Origin: Patella vulgata
Taxonomy: Eukaryota; Mollusca; Gastropoda; Patellidae
Reading direction: 5' to 3'
DNA: 64,000 nt
Assembly: GCF_932274485.2 (NCBI RefSeq)
Contig: NC_065885.2
Location: forward strand, 34,299,062 to 34,363,061
Below, one piece after another: positions 23,654 through 35,014 of the stretch; the first letter of the stretch is position 1; every line of letters begins with the position of its first letter. Made by a program: the position numbers and the translations under genes. The notes beneath the pieces were generated by a model that worked only from the letters and a program-made list of their open reading frames with translations, made no database searches and had not been told where the DNA came from.

Positions 23654-24271
23654 CAGTGGCGGCGCCAGCCGTCGGTGATTGGAGGGGCAAAGCTGGGGCA
23701 AAGTCCAAGGTTAAGGGGGCAAAGGCACGAGCTTCAAATAGAGGTAGGGGGCCTCCCTCAGAAAATTTTGAAAAACAGGTTGCCGGAGTGCAACCTGGCA
23801 GTATTTCAGGCACTGGTCGATGAGGTAAAGTGTCAAACGAACGGACTTGCGAATCACGACGAAGCCCACTCACGAGCGTCAAAGTAGGGATTCCTCCCCC
23901 AGAAAATTTTGAAAAATAAACTGCCGGAAATGCTGTCTTACAGTATTCTGTCAGGCACCGATCGTCGAGATAAATAGATCTGCCCAGATACCGTTCGTCG
24001 CCTGATCACTAGTTTATCCGACTAGACAACAAAATGTCAAACGAACGGACTTGCAAACCTCAACGAATTCTCCTTGTCGGAAATGCTCTACAACATGCAA
24101 GTTTATGACTAAGTGGGGATGTGGGATTTATTCACCGTAGATTACCGAAACGTATCACAAATACTTTTTTTATTTTCTAAAATTATTGGGGGGGCAAACA
24201 CAGGGCAGACCAGATTAATGGGGGGGGGGCAAATGCCCCCACTTGCCCCCCCCCCCCTGGCGCCGCCACTG
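23654..24271. mobile_element. hAT-superfamily MITE
   Basis: Ends are perfect 15-bp inverted repeats CAGTGGCGGCGCCAG (23654-23668 and 24257-24271), enclosed by the identical 8-bp duplication GTTACGTA. An 8-bp target site and CAGTGGCG-type ends are diagnostic of hAT transposons. The 618-bp body encodes no transposase. It carries an internal duplication ('ccagaaaattttgaaaaa', 'gtcaaacgaacggacttgc' each twice) and G/C-rich runs next to the right end. The untouched target duplication suggests a fairly young insertion. The ORFs at 23628-23887 lie inside it and are not genes. Confidence 0.92.
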
Positions 24272-24922
24272 GTTACGTAACTTCAATGACCATGTCAAAA
24301 CGTCCACCTGGTAAAACTCGACGCAGACCAGATCGGGATTCCAATAAGCAAACCTGGCATTTTTTTTTTCAAAACAACGATTCATTATTGTTATTTATAA
24401 CATTTCAACCCAACCCAACTACAATTAAGCATATAATCCAACCTACACGGGTACAAACCACAGCTGGTTTCCTCGGCATTTTAAATTTGACATCTTTACG
24501 TCATGAAGGCGGGGTTAATTTTTATGTCGTCTACAACAGCCAATCAAAATACTAGCCCGATACGATTTGCGGAGGACTAATGCACTATAATTATGAATAT
24601 CCGTATCAATTTTGATAAAAAAAACAACCCCTGCTTCACTTTATTGAAAATATTTTCAGATAAACGAAAGTTGTTTCATTATGTTTAATAAGCCCTACTA
24701 GTATAAAATTAACTTATTTTTAAGATGTTACATGCATTAAGAGCGAAATCAAGTTTGCCAGGTGAAACCAAAAGCACCCAATCGTAGCTAAAATCAAGCA
24801 CATTAGCATATTTCAACGTTTTGAGCTACGTTCTCGTAGCTAGTGGGACCCAAACAATAAGGCTTCATAAAAAGTAAATCAAATGAAAACTTGACATTTC
24901 ATACGTGTTAATAAACGATACC
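24272..24922. other. Intervening AT-rich DNA with the right target duplication
   Basis: Begins with the second GTTACGTA (24272-24279). Beyond that an 89-codon ORF (24286-24555) without recognisable features; nothing else. Confidence 0.5.
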
Positions 24923-24925
24923 TAA

Positions 24926-25673
24926 AAGCCCGGTCCCACTGCACTTACGGATGCAAATAGGATGTAAAACGGGGAAAAAAACGTGCCCTCCATTTGAAAA
25001 CGCGATGCATCCGTTGTGTACTCATTGCATAAGTGTTTCATACGCTCTATGCATCGAGCATCCGTTCACTTTGATTTCAGCCGCGCAAAAAGTTTTGAGC
25101 TGCACAAAACTTTTATCACGGATGAACTTTCTGTCGTGTACGATGTAAATGCGCGACATATACGAGCACCAAACGTTCCATGTCCGTTATCATCCGTTAA
25201 ACGTCCACTGTATCCCCTCTGCATCCTCTGGGCATCCTCGCAACTCACATCCGCTCCAGCTGAAAACGGAAAGATAGAGGAAAGATAAGGTACATGGAAC
25301 GTCTATACACCGTTAGTAGCACGGAAATAGAAAGGATGTAAGCGTATGCATCTCGTATATAAAGTTTTCAAAACGGACAAAGCGTTTGTATCTGGGATGT
25401 ATCTGGTATATTGAAGGATGTCTGGAGTTTGCCTAACCCCTTCGGAGCTGTCATCCACTTCCATCCGCTTGGCTTCCGATGAACATCCATTTAACATCCC
25501 CGCTACATACTTCCCACGTTCGTTTTTTTCCGTTCTGTTTTCGCGCAAATTTTCGTCAATTTTGTCCATTTCTGGAGGCGATGAAAACGGCTAGAGCCAC
25601 CCCCGAAAGTTTGCTCTTCCGCTGTGTCCTTTTTGCGTACGTTTTGTGTCCATCGGCCACTGGGACCGGGCCT
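24926..25673. mobile_element. Harbinger-like MITE
   Basis: The left end AAGCCCGGTCCCACTG and the inverted right end AGGCCCGGTCCCAGTG match except at two positions. TAA lies immediately outside both ends (24923-24925 and 25674-25676), the 3-bp TWA site typical of PIF/Harbinger. The 748-bp body is GC-richer than its surroundings, has many 'catccg/cggatg' strings in both orientations and encodes no transposase or Myb-like protein. Overlapping ORFs on both strands (24951-25676) reflect its composition. Confidence 0.82.
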
Positions 25674-25676
25674 TAA

Positions 25677-26059
25677 CCTGTATGTGCCAACAGATATGCA
25701 GGTGAAGCAATATCACAAAGTCTTACCGCCCAATTAAGAATATAAATACAAATCTATTTTAATTAATCTAGAAAATCTGCCTATAGTTATGCAAATTAAC
25801 TTAAGAAAGTGTGTCAGTTAGGGCTATTAAACATTAACTGTATTGTTAACCCAGAAACTTAATTTATTACGATGTTTAACGTCTTAAAGAAAATCAAATG
25901 AAATAGGATTTAACATCCCATTTTTCTTCATTTAAGTGAAGTTCTTTGCTACTGGTCCATTGGTAACGTCTACGCGCTATTAAAACAACTATGGTGTCAG
26001 CTCAGCTCTCGTGTAAGTTATCCAAAGACGATGTGTTGTAAATTGAGATTGTGAAAGAT
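25677..26059. other. AT-rich DNA with a SINE-1 tail remnant
   Basis: 'aaatgaaataggatttaaca' at 25897-25920, followed by 'tcccattttt', is a minus-strand remnant of the SINE-1 3' tail. Nothing else recognised. Confidence 0.5.
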
Positions 26060-26320
26060 TATTGACACCAATACCTGATCAGACAAGAAAACAAGGTAAA
26101 ACAAAACATCCAGTACATCACGCACCTAGTGCTACAACGATAGGTCATACCGGAACTAACATCATTTTGGACCAAGAATTAGGCCCTAATCGCTACTCAT
26201 CTTGTTGTTCTTCTTCTTCTTGTGAACGTCGAAAACAGTCCAAGACTCCACCAATTCAAGTACGCTCAATTCTTGTTCCTTGGGCAATTGTACATAAATT
26301 GACGGACATGTTTTTTCATA
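26060..26320 (-). repeat. GAA-rich dispersed repeat, copy 3 (inverted)
   Basis: On the minus strand 'cccaaggaacaagaattg', 'gaagaagaagaacaacaag', 'atgagtagcgattagggcc' and 'cttggtccaaaatg' match the 16-kb and 19-kb copies. The 104-codon plus-strand ORF (26062-26376) is an antisense reading, including its serine-rich run. Confidence 0.55.
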
Positions 26321-26379
26321 TGACGACACAATTTCAAAATGGCGGAGATTACGTCATGTTCAGTTCTGGTCCATAGTGA

Positions 26380-26437
26380 TGTTGTTTATTGCAGATTTAA
26401 CGTTCAATACATTATTATATGATATTATGGACAGGGG
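26380..26437 (+). repeat. 58-bp dispersed repeat
   Basis: 'tgttgtttattgcagattt', 'aacgttcaatacatta' and 'atgatattatggacag' match 12775-12832. The end 'gtatgatattatggaca' is also present at 28844-28860. Origin unknown. Confidence 0.6.
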
Positions 26438-29154
26438 GATCCATAGCACATTCGTACTAATTTTATACGCTAATCACTTATTGTCTCCGCCATAGCCATT
26501 CGACGAGTACTTTATGTTAATTTCCAAGTCGCAATCATAACCTAACATAAGCTATCTACTCTCCTGGCATATTAAATGTTCTCTCAAATACCACTCCCAT
26601 TGAAAAGATGACTTCGTCACTACCACTACTTAAGAGTTTAAACCAATAATGAGATTTTTTGATTTTTTTTTTGCTATCAAATTTATATAATTATGTCTTA
26701 AACGTATACATTGGAACAAAAAACCTGGTTACTAAATATGACCCATTTAACTATGGAAAGAAAATAAGCTACTGTATGAATAGCTGTCGGAGACATATAA
26801 TATCATAATATCTGTGTAATTCATGCCATGGAAATAAAAATAGCTGATTGCATCAGTTTAAGTGTAGGTTATGTATTTTAAAACACAGGTATATAAAGCT
26901 ACAGCAACTGTTTCAGAACAAAATACATACAATCTCAAATATATTAAATTGATAAAGTCCCCGTAATGGCACACAGTTTCCACAGAAGTCATAGAATGGC
27001 CTGAATGTCAAAATGAAAATGAAATGAAAAGTAGAATAAATAATACCAATATTTATAAATACAACTAGAAAAATCCTGGCTTTGAGTACAGCGCCCAACA
27101 CAACCTCTATTGCATCTTCTATAGAAGGCTTGATCTCGCTTTAACTCCGTACATCTTATCAAGGCCTTCACGTAATACCCTGTATATTTCGGCACTAATT
27201 TTGATTGGGTACAAGCCCAGCTTGTGAGCCTAACAGAAACCTCGATCGTCGCGTATACCAAGTCTCGCGCTTTCAAGATAAATGTCTACCTGTGATAATT
27301 GAGTTCTAAAGTTCGAGGTTCGTTCAATGTCAAGGTTTTCGTCGCTATGTCACAACCTCTGATTGGACGCTACTGTTCACGTGCCTGTAGATAACGTAGC
27401 TATAAGTTCGTGAATTGTGAAGTAATCTAGCAACGTCCAGATGTTGTAAAACTCGCAGTCGTTGCTTCAGGAAGATGCCTCTATTGTGACACGTTACCTT
27501 CGGGAAACTGTGTTTCCGTAACTATGTGTGTGTGAATATACCCGTAATCCCCAATATAATGAACATCAGACCTATATTCAATTGCGGTTTCACAATGTGT
27601 CGACCCGTGCCCTTAAAATAAAATAACTAATTTACAGTAGTTCTGGTTTTGTCTGAAGTCTGACTGAAGCTCCAATTTGATTAAGACAAAGCATCTGTTT
27701 ATAGGCTTGTTGAGTGAACAGGTCGGGTCAAATGAACGCAAACTGTGCTATAATTCTAACATATACAGCATAAAGCACGACCGTCACCTATTGCTAAAGA
27801 AAATATCAATTCACCCATTTTAAAGAACGTATCCTTGTGTGTAAGTCATATAGCAACCAGCCACTTTCCAGGCTGCTTATCGACATATAAACCTATGGTA
27901 TGAGGTTTTATTTCGAATAACAACCGTAGAAATATGTGGATGCCTGACTTACACATCGTCGCCAGATATTAGTGAACTTGTGAGTAATAGTTATACAATA
28001 TCAACCCCTGTTTACCTTGTACAAGTGAAATTCAAAGCCTGGGGTGATTGGAGACAGTAATAATATCTCAATATCAATGACTTTACAGAAGGTTGATATG
28101 GGAAAGTACCATCCTTAAATTAGTTGCTATGTGAGGTATAACCGTGTTATGTGTAACTGCTAATGCAATGTATACACGCATTTAGATCTGCATCTTGTCT
28201 GCCAGGTATTTGTTTCATCACCTGTCCAGTTGATCAGATCTACTCTTCATTTATGTCTCGTATATCAGGGGTCGTAGTGGGGTGAAAGTGTTCATAAGAT
28301 AAAATTTTGTAGTTAATGATTTGCGATATCTATAAATTCCCCCTGTTGATATCAGAATAAATTCATTTACCTTTTGATATCGTATATCTTGACACGCGAG
28401 CTATAGCAAGAATCCAGTAGCCGAATACATGTCTAATGGCGGTGCTTCAACCACACGCCAATTAAACCCTGGTTACCAGGGTACTGATCTGGAATATTTC
28501 GCTTAAACACAAGTCGCAAATTATTGTCGACAGGTCAATAATTGATATGCTAAACACATTATTCATTTAAAAGATGGCTGTTTAAGAACTTTACAAAGTA
28601 ATAAATGAAATATCTGTTGAGCTAATGGCAAAGACCAGGATCTGTTCTGTAGACTAATTGGCGCTCGAACACATCAATGTTTAAATATAATTCCAATATC
28701 TTGTGAAGCATTGTTTTAGTTGGCAGAATTCTATTGTAGTAATTAAAGTAAGTGTCGGTTTGTGCAATAATGTTGCATCGATACCATCTGCGTTCTCTAA
28801 TATTAAGAGTCAGTCGAAAAATCTATTTTATTATGTGAACATGTATGATATTATGGACATGTGCATTATATTATAATGTATTTCTCCTCCAAACTTCTGA
28901 ATTCTGTGTTTCCATTTACTCCTTATTGAAATTGACCCTAACTAGTTAGGCTTTTCTTAATTCCCAAATATTCTGGTGACCGAATGTTTAGTTCTCAAAG
29001 AAGACATCGTCTTCCCTATTTCTGGGAATAACTTCAGGAAAAGTGTTTAATGTGAACAAGGAAAATTTATTTATATAAGCTTACATTTTTGTTTATTTAT
29101 TTATCTAACCATATTTATTAAAATTATTATTACTGTTTATTTTATTAGTTTTTT
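26438..29154. other. Unique-looking DNA with possible regulatory motifs
   Basis: No shared repeat apart from the fragment near 28844. CTGATTGGAC at about 27359 fits an NF-Y/CCAAT box on the minus strand, and CACGTG lies at about 27378. A near-perfect palindrome CCCTGGTTACCAGGG is at about 28467. The minus-strand 95-codon ORF (26989-27276) starts with TTG and has no recognisable domain. Confidence 0.35.
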
Positions 29155-30064
29155 TGTCCCCCGCCTTTCGAAGAAAGCAGGGGACTATTAAAATGGGTTC
29201 GTCCGTCTGTCTGTCTGTCCGTCTGTCTGTCCGTCACACTTTTTGGGACACAATAACTCTCTTCCTAATTGAGCTAGAATGTTCAAACTTGGTGTATGTG
29301 TTTATTAGGTCAATGCCTTGATGGAGTTCGAAGGTGAGCATTTTCTGCTTAGGGTAAGCAGAGATAAGCAATTTGATTGGTTGATGCTTTGGGACACAAT
29401 AACTTTAGTTCCAATTAAGTGAGAGTGATGAAACTTGGTGTATAGTTTCATTACATCAATACCTTGACTAAGTTCGATATTGAGCATTTTCTGCTCAGGG
29501 TAAGCAGAGCGATAACCAATTTGATTGGCCGAGACTTTGGAACACAATAACTCTCCTTCTAACTGAGCTAGAATGTTCAAACTTGGTGTAGGTGTTTATG
29601 AGGTCAATGCATTGATAGCGGGTGAAGATGAGCATTTTCTGCTTATGGTAAGTAGAGATAAGCAATTTGATTGGTTGATGCTTTGGGACACGATATGATG
29701 AGAATTGTCTGCTTAGGCTAAGGAGCAATAAGCATTTTGATTGGTCAAGACTTTGGAACCTAACAACTCTGCTTCTAATTGAGCTAGAATTTTTAAACTT
29801 GATGTAGATGTTCATCTTGACTGAGTTTAATGATTAACATATCGAGCTAAAGCTAAGCAGAGATAAGCAATTTCCTTGGTCGATGCTTTGGGACAAGATA
29901 ACTTTGATTCTATCTGATAGAGAGTGGTGAGACTTAGTGTATAGTTGATAATCAGTTTGATTGCTTGATACTTTTGAAAAAAATAGATGTGCGATTAATT
30001 AACATGTGTCATCTATTTATTTGGGGATCTCGGCGGGGGACATCAGCCTCACTGTTGGCTTGTT
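29155..30064 (-). mobile_element. Non-autonomous element with hairpin-bearing internal repeats, copy 2
   Basis: The inverted relative of 10043-10994, with the same two boundaries. At the left edge TGTCCCCCGCC and 'tttcgaagaaagcagggg' precede a (CTGT/CCGT)n run (29200-29236). Then come ~150-bp units of two alternating types, each with 'aagcaatttgattggttga' and a hairpin such as TCTGCTTAGGGTAAGCAGA (8-bp arms). The far edge has 'ggcgggggacatcagcc'. One unit is partly missing around 29690, making this copy ~40 bp shorter. The two minus-strand ORFs (29305-29815) are repeat units read through. Helentron-like architecture, no protein. Confidence 0.75.
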
Positions 30065-31716
30065 CTCTTTAATTTATGTTTAGTAATAAATGTTTTCTTG
30101 TAGTGGTTTCAAAAATACCCATTTCAGGCAAATGAGTGGGTTGGCAAACCCTTGTAATGAGTACAATATGTTTCTCTTTTTATTCAACTTCGCTGAGAGT
30201 ATATATACATCCGAATTTAAAATATCATTATTCAACCCACACAATCACTATTGATTTGTCCGAGTGTTGACTATTTTATTAATGTCCTTATTGTGTAACT
30301 CGAAGTGGCAGATTTTTTATCAAAATAAATGTTATCATACCTGCATAACACAATTGAATATATATTTTACTGCGTCCAGAAGCATGACTATAATATTACA
30401 ATCTATTCGCACGGTAATTTTTATGAATTATATTTTGATAAACAGCTTTTTGTTATGTATCGATAATGAAATCTGTTATTTTTTTACCATTTCCTTTCTT
30501 TCTTTAGACAATATGTATTTTTCGTTGATTAACATATTGTAAAACTGCATCTTTATGTTTCCATATCTATATTAAAATCTGTCATTTTTTTATATAGTTT
30601 TTCTTATCTTTACGCTATCATTTTCTGGTTGTATAAATTTATCCGTTATAAAATCTATGCAACATACTTTCCGAGCTTTGACGTGTACATCATATTATTG
30701 TATTATTCACAATTTATGCGTCTGTTATCTATGGCTGTTACATAGGCAATCTATAATGTGGTGTTTTATAAATTCCTAGCAGGTCTCACCTTGTAATACA
30801 GTTATTTCTAAAGACTAAGTCAAGTTTCTAGGAAAATTACTATATAAATATCGTTTTTTATTCATAATAAAACAGATTAAGCCTATAATGATAATATGCC
30901 TCTTTGTCCTGTATAAAATATATTGAACTAAAAACGTAGCGAATACAGTTTCTTAAAGCGTTATCTAAGATAATGGTATAAACTATTTGCTCAAGATATC
31001 AATGTACAACAAGAATTGTTAGATTGTGTGCCCATCTGATTCAATACACTAATTCTCCAGAAATTGAGAATATATACACGTTTATATGCTCAATTTGTAA
31101 AAGAAATTATGTATTCTAAAAATCATTATCTAAATTTGTGTACACTTCTTGAACAAGTTATGATATACATTCTTTTGTTAGCTGGTAGAAAAATCAGTCA
31201 AATTCGAGAATTAGCTTGTGAGATATAAGGTTTTTAAATTAGTTTCTTCTCGGCTCTCTGATGTTTTTTGTTTGTTTTATATACCAAATGATGTTGCTAG
31301 AAACACATAATTTGACAATGATATTTCTAAAATGGGTGATTATGTTCTCTAGACTGTGTCAAAATCAAATTGTAAACAGGTATCGGACATTGACAAAATT
31401 TTAGAGATTGAATCTAAATGAACAAACTGATATTACTCAATCTTATTTTATGAAATTATAATCTTACGATTACGATTATTGCAGACCCAACCATACACAA
31501 TCACAATATTTTCATAAAAAAAACAATAAGGGCCGAAAAGTTAGTCATATCGGTCAGAGACTTCACTAATTGTGTTAAACAATTATAGTAATAATTTATT
31601 TTTCATATAGGCCATTCCATTCTTCATAAAAAAAATTTTTTATACTTAGCTGTTCTTAATTATATGATATTATTAGTCTTTAGAACAGTACATATTTGAT
31701 TTCGGAAATATGTTTA
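30065..31716. other. Very AT-rich DNA, nothing recognised
   Basis: A 92-codon ORF at 30264-30542 starts with GTG and is dominated by I, L, F and S from AT-rich codons. No other signal. Confidence 0.5.
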
Positions 31717-32172
31717 AAGGAGCTAAATCGCTAATATTTGGGACCTAGGAATTGACCCAAATGGGTCGCAACGCATATAATAATGTAATCTGATTGTATA
31801 TAAACTGATTTACATTCAATTGTTTCCGTTTTGACTCTTAATTTCAAATCAGTTATGTGCAGCGAAATACGGTCTGTGTCTCGACCCTATAGCAATTTCT
31901 AGCGTCTGGTTATTCCAGTCTATTGAGCAGGTTCTCCAGTTGAATATGTCTAGCCTCGTTCTTTCTGGTCACTTGTTGCAAATGACGCTAAAACGCACTA
32001 TGGTACACGATTCGTGTACCAATGGTAAAATGTTTATTTTGTCTTAAATATTGGATATCAGAAGCCTGTCTTTTCCCTGTAAGATCACATCAATGTTGAT
32101 TAAATGGACAAATAATTCGTATTTTCAACGTGTATGACTTTGGGTGATATTGAGTTAGAGACTTAGCTACTT
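31717..32172 (+). mobile_element. TIR element with central palindrome, copy 2
   Basis: The second copy of the 18991-19494 element, about 50 bp shorter through loss around 31920. The palindrome GGTACACGATTCGTGTACC is intact at about 32002-32020, as are 'taaaatgtttattttgtctt' and 'ttttccctgtaagatcaca'. Ends read AAGGAGCTAAATC and, inverted, AAGTAGCTAAGTC. Confidence 0.75.
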
Positions 32173-32247
32173 TAAAATCTGACTATTATACCTTTTATAA
32201 AACACACACAAAAATTTAGTACGTTGGATTTCCACACCATTTTCCAG

Positions 32248-32700
32248 ATCACTTGCTTTCTTGGGTAATGAAATCGCAGCGGTATCAAATAAGGGTACGT
32301 TTACATACACAAGGCAGTCGTCTAAATGTCCACAGGTAATTTTAAAATCATTCATCATTACTTTTATTAAAAATAGATATCTGATTACCAAAAGATTTGA
32401 AAAACACATAAATTATAACCAATCTAAATGTTTTGGTTTAAAAAAGTATTTGTCTAGTATGTATGTTCTAAAACCTGACAGCGTTTCATGGGGTTTTAGG
32501 GATCCAATAGGGGCTGAATCGTTCCGGGTCACAGATTTTAAGGGCCGTGCGGTATTGTTCGTGAACGTCATATTGAATAAGAACGCACAAAGAGTGTTTA
32601 TTGTTAATGCAGTCATTTATATCGGAGGATAGACAACGCGTACATAGTTTAGTTCACAGATTTTGGTGATATTTTGAATACAAGGTAAGTCTCTGAGAAT
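32248..32700 (+). other. Weak exon-like segment, not recognised
   Basis: An acceptor-like 'ccattttccag' (to 32247) and a donor-like CAG/GTAATT (32335) bound 88 nt open in two plus frames. A consensus donor AAG/GTAAGT lies at about 32682. The 123-codon plus-strand ORF (32261-32632) begins with TTG, and its first ATG is near residue 67. The minus strand is also open over much of the interval. I see no domain. Confidence 0.15.
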
Positions 32701-32849
32701 ATATAAAAATAATCAAATCTATGAAATCTATAAATATAATAAAGTATATTAATTTACTGGAAATATTTTATAAAGGTTAATATAATTATAGTAATATTAT
32801 ATAGGTTACACAATACATCATAAGGTCACAAATCTCGTGTGGTCAAAAT

Positions 32850-32918
32850 TAATGTCAATGAGTCAAATGCTAGGATCGCCTTTACTTTGTTAGTCCCGAA
32901 TGTGGTGAGCGGACGATA

Positions 32919-32955
<37 letters not shown>

Positions 32956-33072
32956 CCGCAATGAGTCAAGGCAAGGAGTAGGGTCGCTGCAGCCTACTAT
33001 GTTAGCCCCTAAATAAACTAGTTTGTGTCGAGTGAATGTTCATCTCTCTCTCTCTCTCTCTCTCTCTCTGAG
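32850..33072 (+). repeat. Two SINE-2 remnants, each ending in a CT microsatellite
   Basis: The first has 'tgttagtcccgaatgtgg' and 'gagcggacgatact', then (CT)n at 32919-32955. The second has 'caaggagtagggtcgc', 'atgttagcccctaaataaac', 'agtttgtgtcgagtgaatgt', then (CT)n at 33043-33069. Both lack the tRNA head and Meta-like core. Confidence 0.75.
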
Positions 33073-34239
33073 AGAATAAGACTTCTGTTGTAATATATTT
33101 CAGCCACCCACCCATTACAATACCTTTCATTGAAATCATTTTTATTAATAGACGAAAGAAATATCTAAAATCACCTGTTGATCGAAATGAGTCATCTTTA
33201 TGGTAGCGACATACCTTTGAGATAAACATCTTCAATATAGTTTTGTGTCCAATGAATTGCTGCTTGAATTCTTCTGAATAATCTTTCATTCAATAGGCAG
33301 GTTATTTATAAATATCAATAGAAGTTTTGTTTGGTATATCGCCTGGGGTGTTTATTTTAATACAGGTTATACATAAAAAAAACTACATTTGATGGGGAGG
33401 TACACTCTCCAACTGCTATTTTTCTATATAGTAAAGAGAACACAAAGTGTGTCTTCTTGTAGTAAGGGTGAAAAAATGAATAATTCAATTAAAAACACCT
33501 TGTTTTCCTCTCATACTAGTGAATTCAATTGGAAAATACCCCTCCTTTTTTGTGGACAATATTTTATTTCATTTGAAAATGGATTGGGGAACAACCTAGG
33601 CCTATGTTGACTCCTCTCCTTTCTTTCCTCCTACATGAACACAAACTATTGTATGTAACACGTATAAGTGTGCAAAACTTTACAAATATCATTGAAACTA
33701 AACTAAAACAATCGGTAGACTTCCTAAAATAAAACAAATAACGAATAGCCCCCATGGTGATGTATTATCAGGTGTTCCAGTAAAGTATAATTAATTATTC
33801 TGCTCCGCGTGCGACACCAGCCAAAATTACAAAATGCTTCTATATATTTTAGAATGAACGGCGAGTTCAACGGTCACCCAAAACAAACTAAATCATTTCT
33901 GGACTAATTGATGGGTTATCTTTATTTCAATAATCTCTTAAGCCCAATAATCTTCAGCAGTGGGAGTGGGGGGGGGGGGCGGAGAATACAGTACCTATGA
34001 CATAATGCGCTTGCGTTAGACCATTCGGTCACGTTGCTTAAGGTTAAGACTTTTAATTAGTGTGCTACAAAAGGAAGAGGCCGTTCTCCTATTGCACCAC
34101 ACGGTCATTACCTGCCAGACTGTGGACTAATGGAATTAAGCAGGAATTGGGTTGCCAGGAAGAGGTTTTACAAAAATATAGTGGTTATGATATAAAATAT
34201 ATTAGTATCCTTAAATGTAATACCACATTCCAAACTCAG
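33073..34239. other. AT-rich DNA, nothing recognised
   Basis: Short ORFs only. A G-run (about 33967-33978) is low complexity. Confidence 0.5.
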
Positions 34240-34726
34240 CCTATCTATCTTCTATATATATATTTGTGACTGTCGTTTGTCTGTCTGTCTGTTCGGGGTT
34301 GGCGGCTACACTAGGTCTGTCCCGAGTCTGAAATTTGGGGTATAGGGGTAGCTCGGACCGGCGAGTAGCATAGGCCAGGTGGCGTTAGTCTACCACTTCC
34401 GGTTTCGGAGTTATGACCCCCGAGCGAAGTCTGTCTGTTCGGGGTTGGCGGCTACATCTGCCCCGAGTCTGAAATTTGGGGTATAGGGGAAGATCGGACC
34501 GGGGAGTAACATAGGCTAGGTGGCGTTAGTCTACCACTTCCGGAGTTATGACCCCTGAGCGAAGCCGGTCTGTTCGGGGTTGGCGGCTGCTCTAGGTCTG
34601 GCCCGAGTCTGAAATTTGGGGTATAGGGGTAGCTCGGACCGGGGAGTAACATAGACCAGGTGGCGTTAGTCTACCACTTCCAGTTTCGGAGTTATGACCC
34701 CCGAGCGAAGCCGGGTATCCTGCTAG
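34240..34726 (+). mobile_element. Tandem array in a Helentron/Helitron-like remnant
   Basis: Three units beginning 'gttcggggttggcggct' start at 34291, 34437 and 34572. They carry 'gagtctgaaatttggggta', 'ggtggcgttagtctaccac' and 'agttatgacccc(c/t)gagcg'. The array is preceded by (TCTA)/(TATA) and (CTGT)n tracts and ends 'gaagccgggtatcctgctag' followed by T. A terminal CTAG before T fits the Helitron CTRR rule, and microsatellite plus ~146-bp tandem units fits CvE/Pearl-type non-autonomous elements known from bivalves. The unit is GC-rich compared with its flanks. No protein. The minus-strand ORF at 34452 is repeat-derived. Confidence 0.7.
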
Positions 34727-35014
34727 TAATGTAATATTCGAGAACAAATGATACAATTTGAGGAACTCACAAAATTGATATAGGCTACCTAGTGTCGGAA
34801 CTAAATCTAAACCTAAGGGGGGAATACTGCTGCAGCTACATTAAATTACCACGAGACAGCATCCCTCTCACATTTAGTGGCATTTTGGAAGGAGTGAGGA
34901 TATTTAGGTCTAGTTTGGGTTTTAGACTATTCAGTACAGCTTGTCAAACAGTCCTCATATATAAACACCCTTCGGGGTCAATACTATTATATTTGTGTTT
35001 CTTTGGACATTGGT
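34727..35014. other. Spacer, nothing recognised
   Basis: Unique-looking; contains part of a 74-codon non-ATG-supported ORF without recognisable features. Confidence 0.4.

Noticed and set aside
29305-29815. Two overlapping minus-strand frames with similar sequences (MNI..., ...QSNCLSLL)
   Set aside because: They resemble each other and the frame at 10601 because each reads the same ~150-bp repeat units. No coding constraint is visible.
10043-30064. CRISPR-like array (regular ~150-bp spacing with palindromes)
   Set aside because: The units are too long, the 'spacers' are themselves repeated and the context is eukaryotic. It fits a transposable element with internal repeats.
32261-32632. 123-codon plus-strand open frame
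   Set aside because: It starts with TTG, its first ATG is past the middle, and the opposite strand is open too. I recognise no family.
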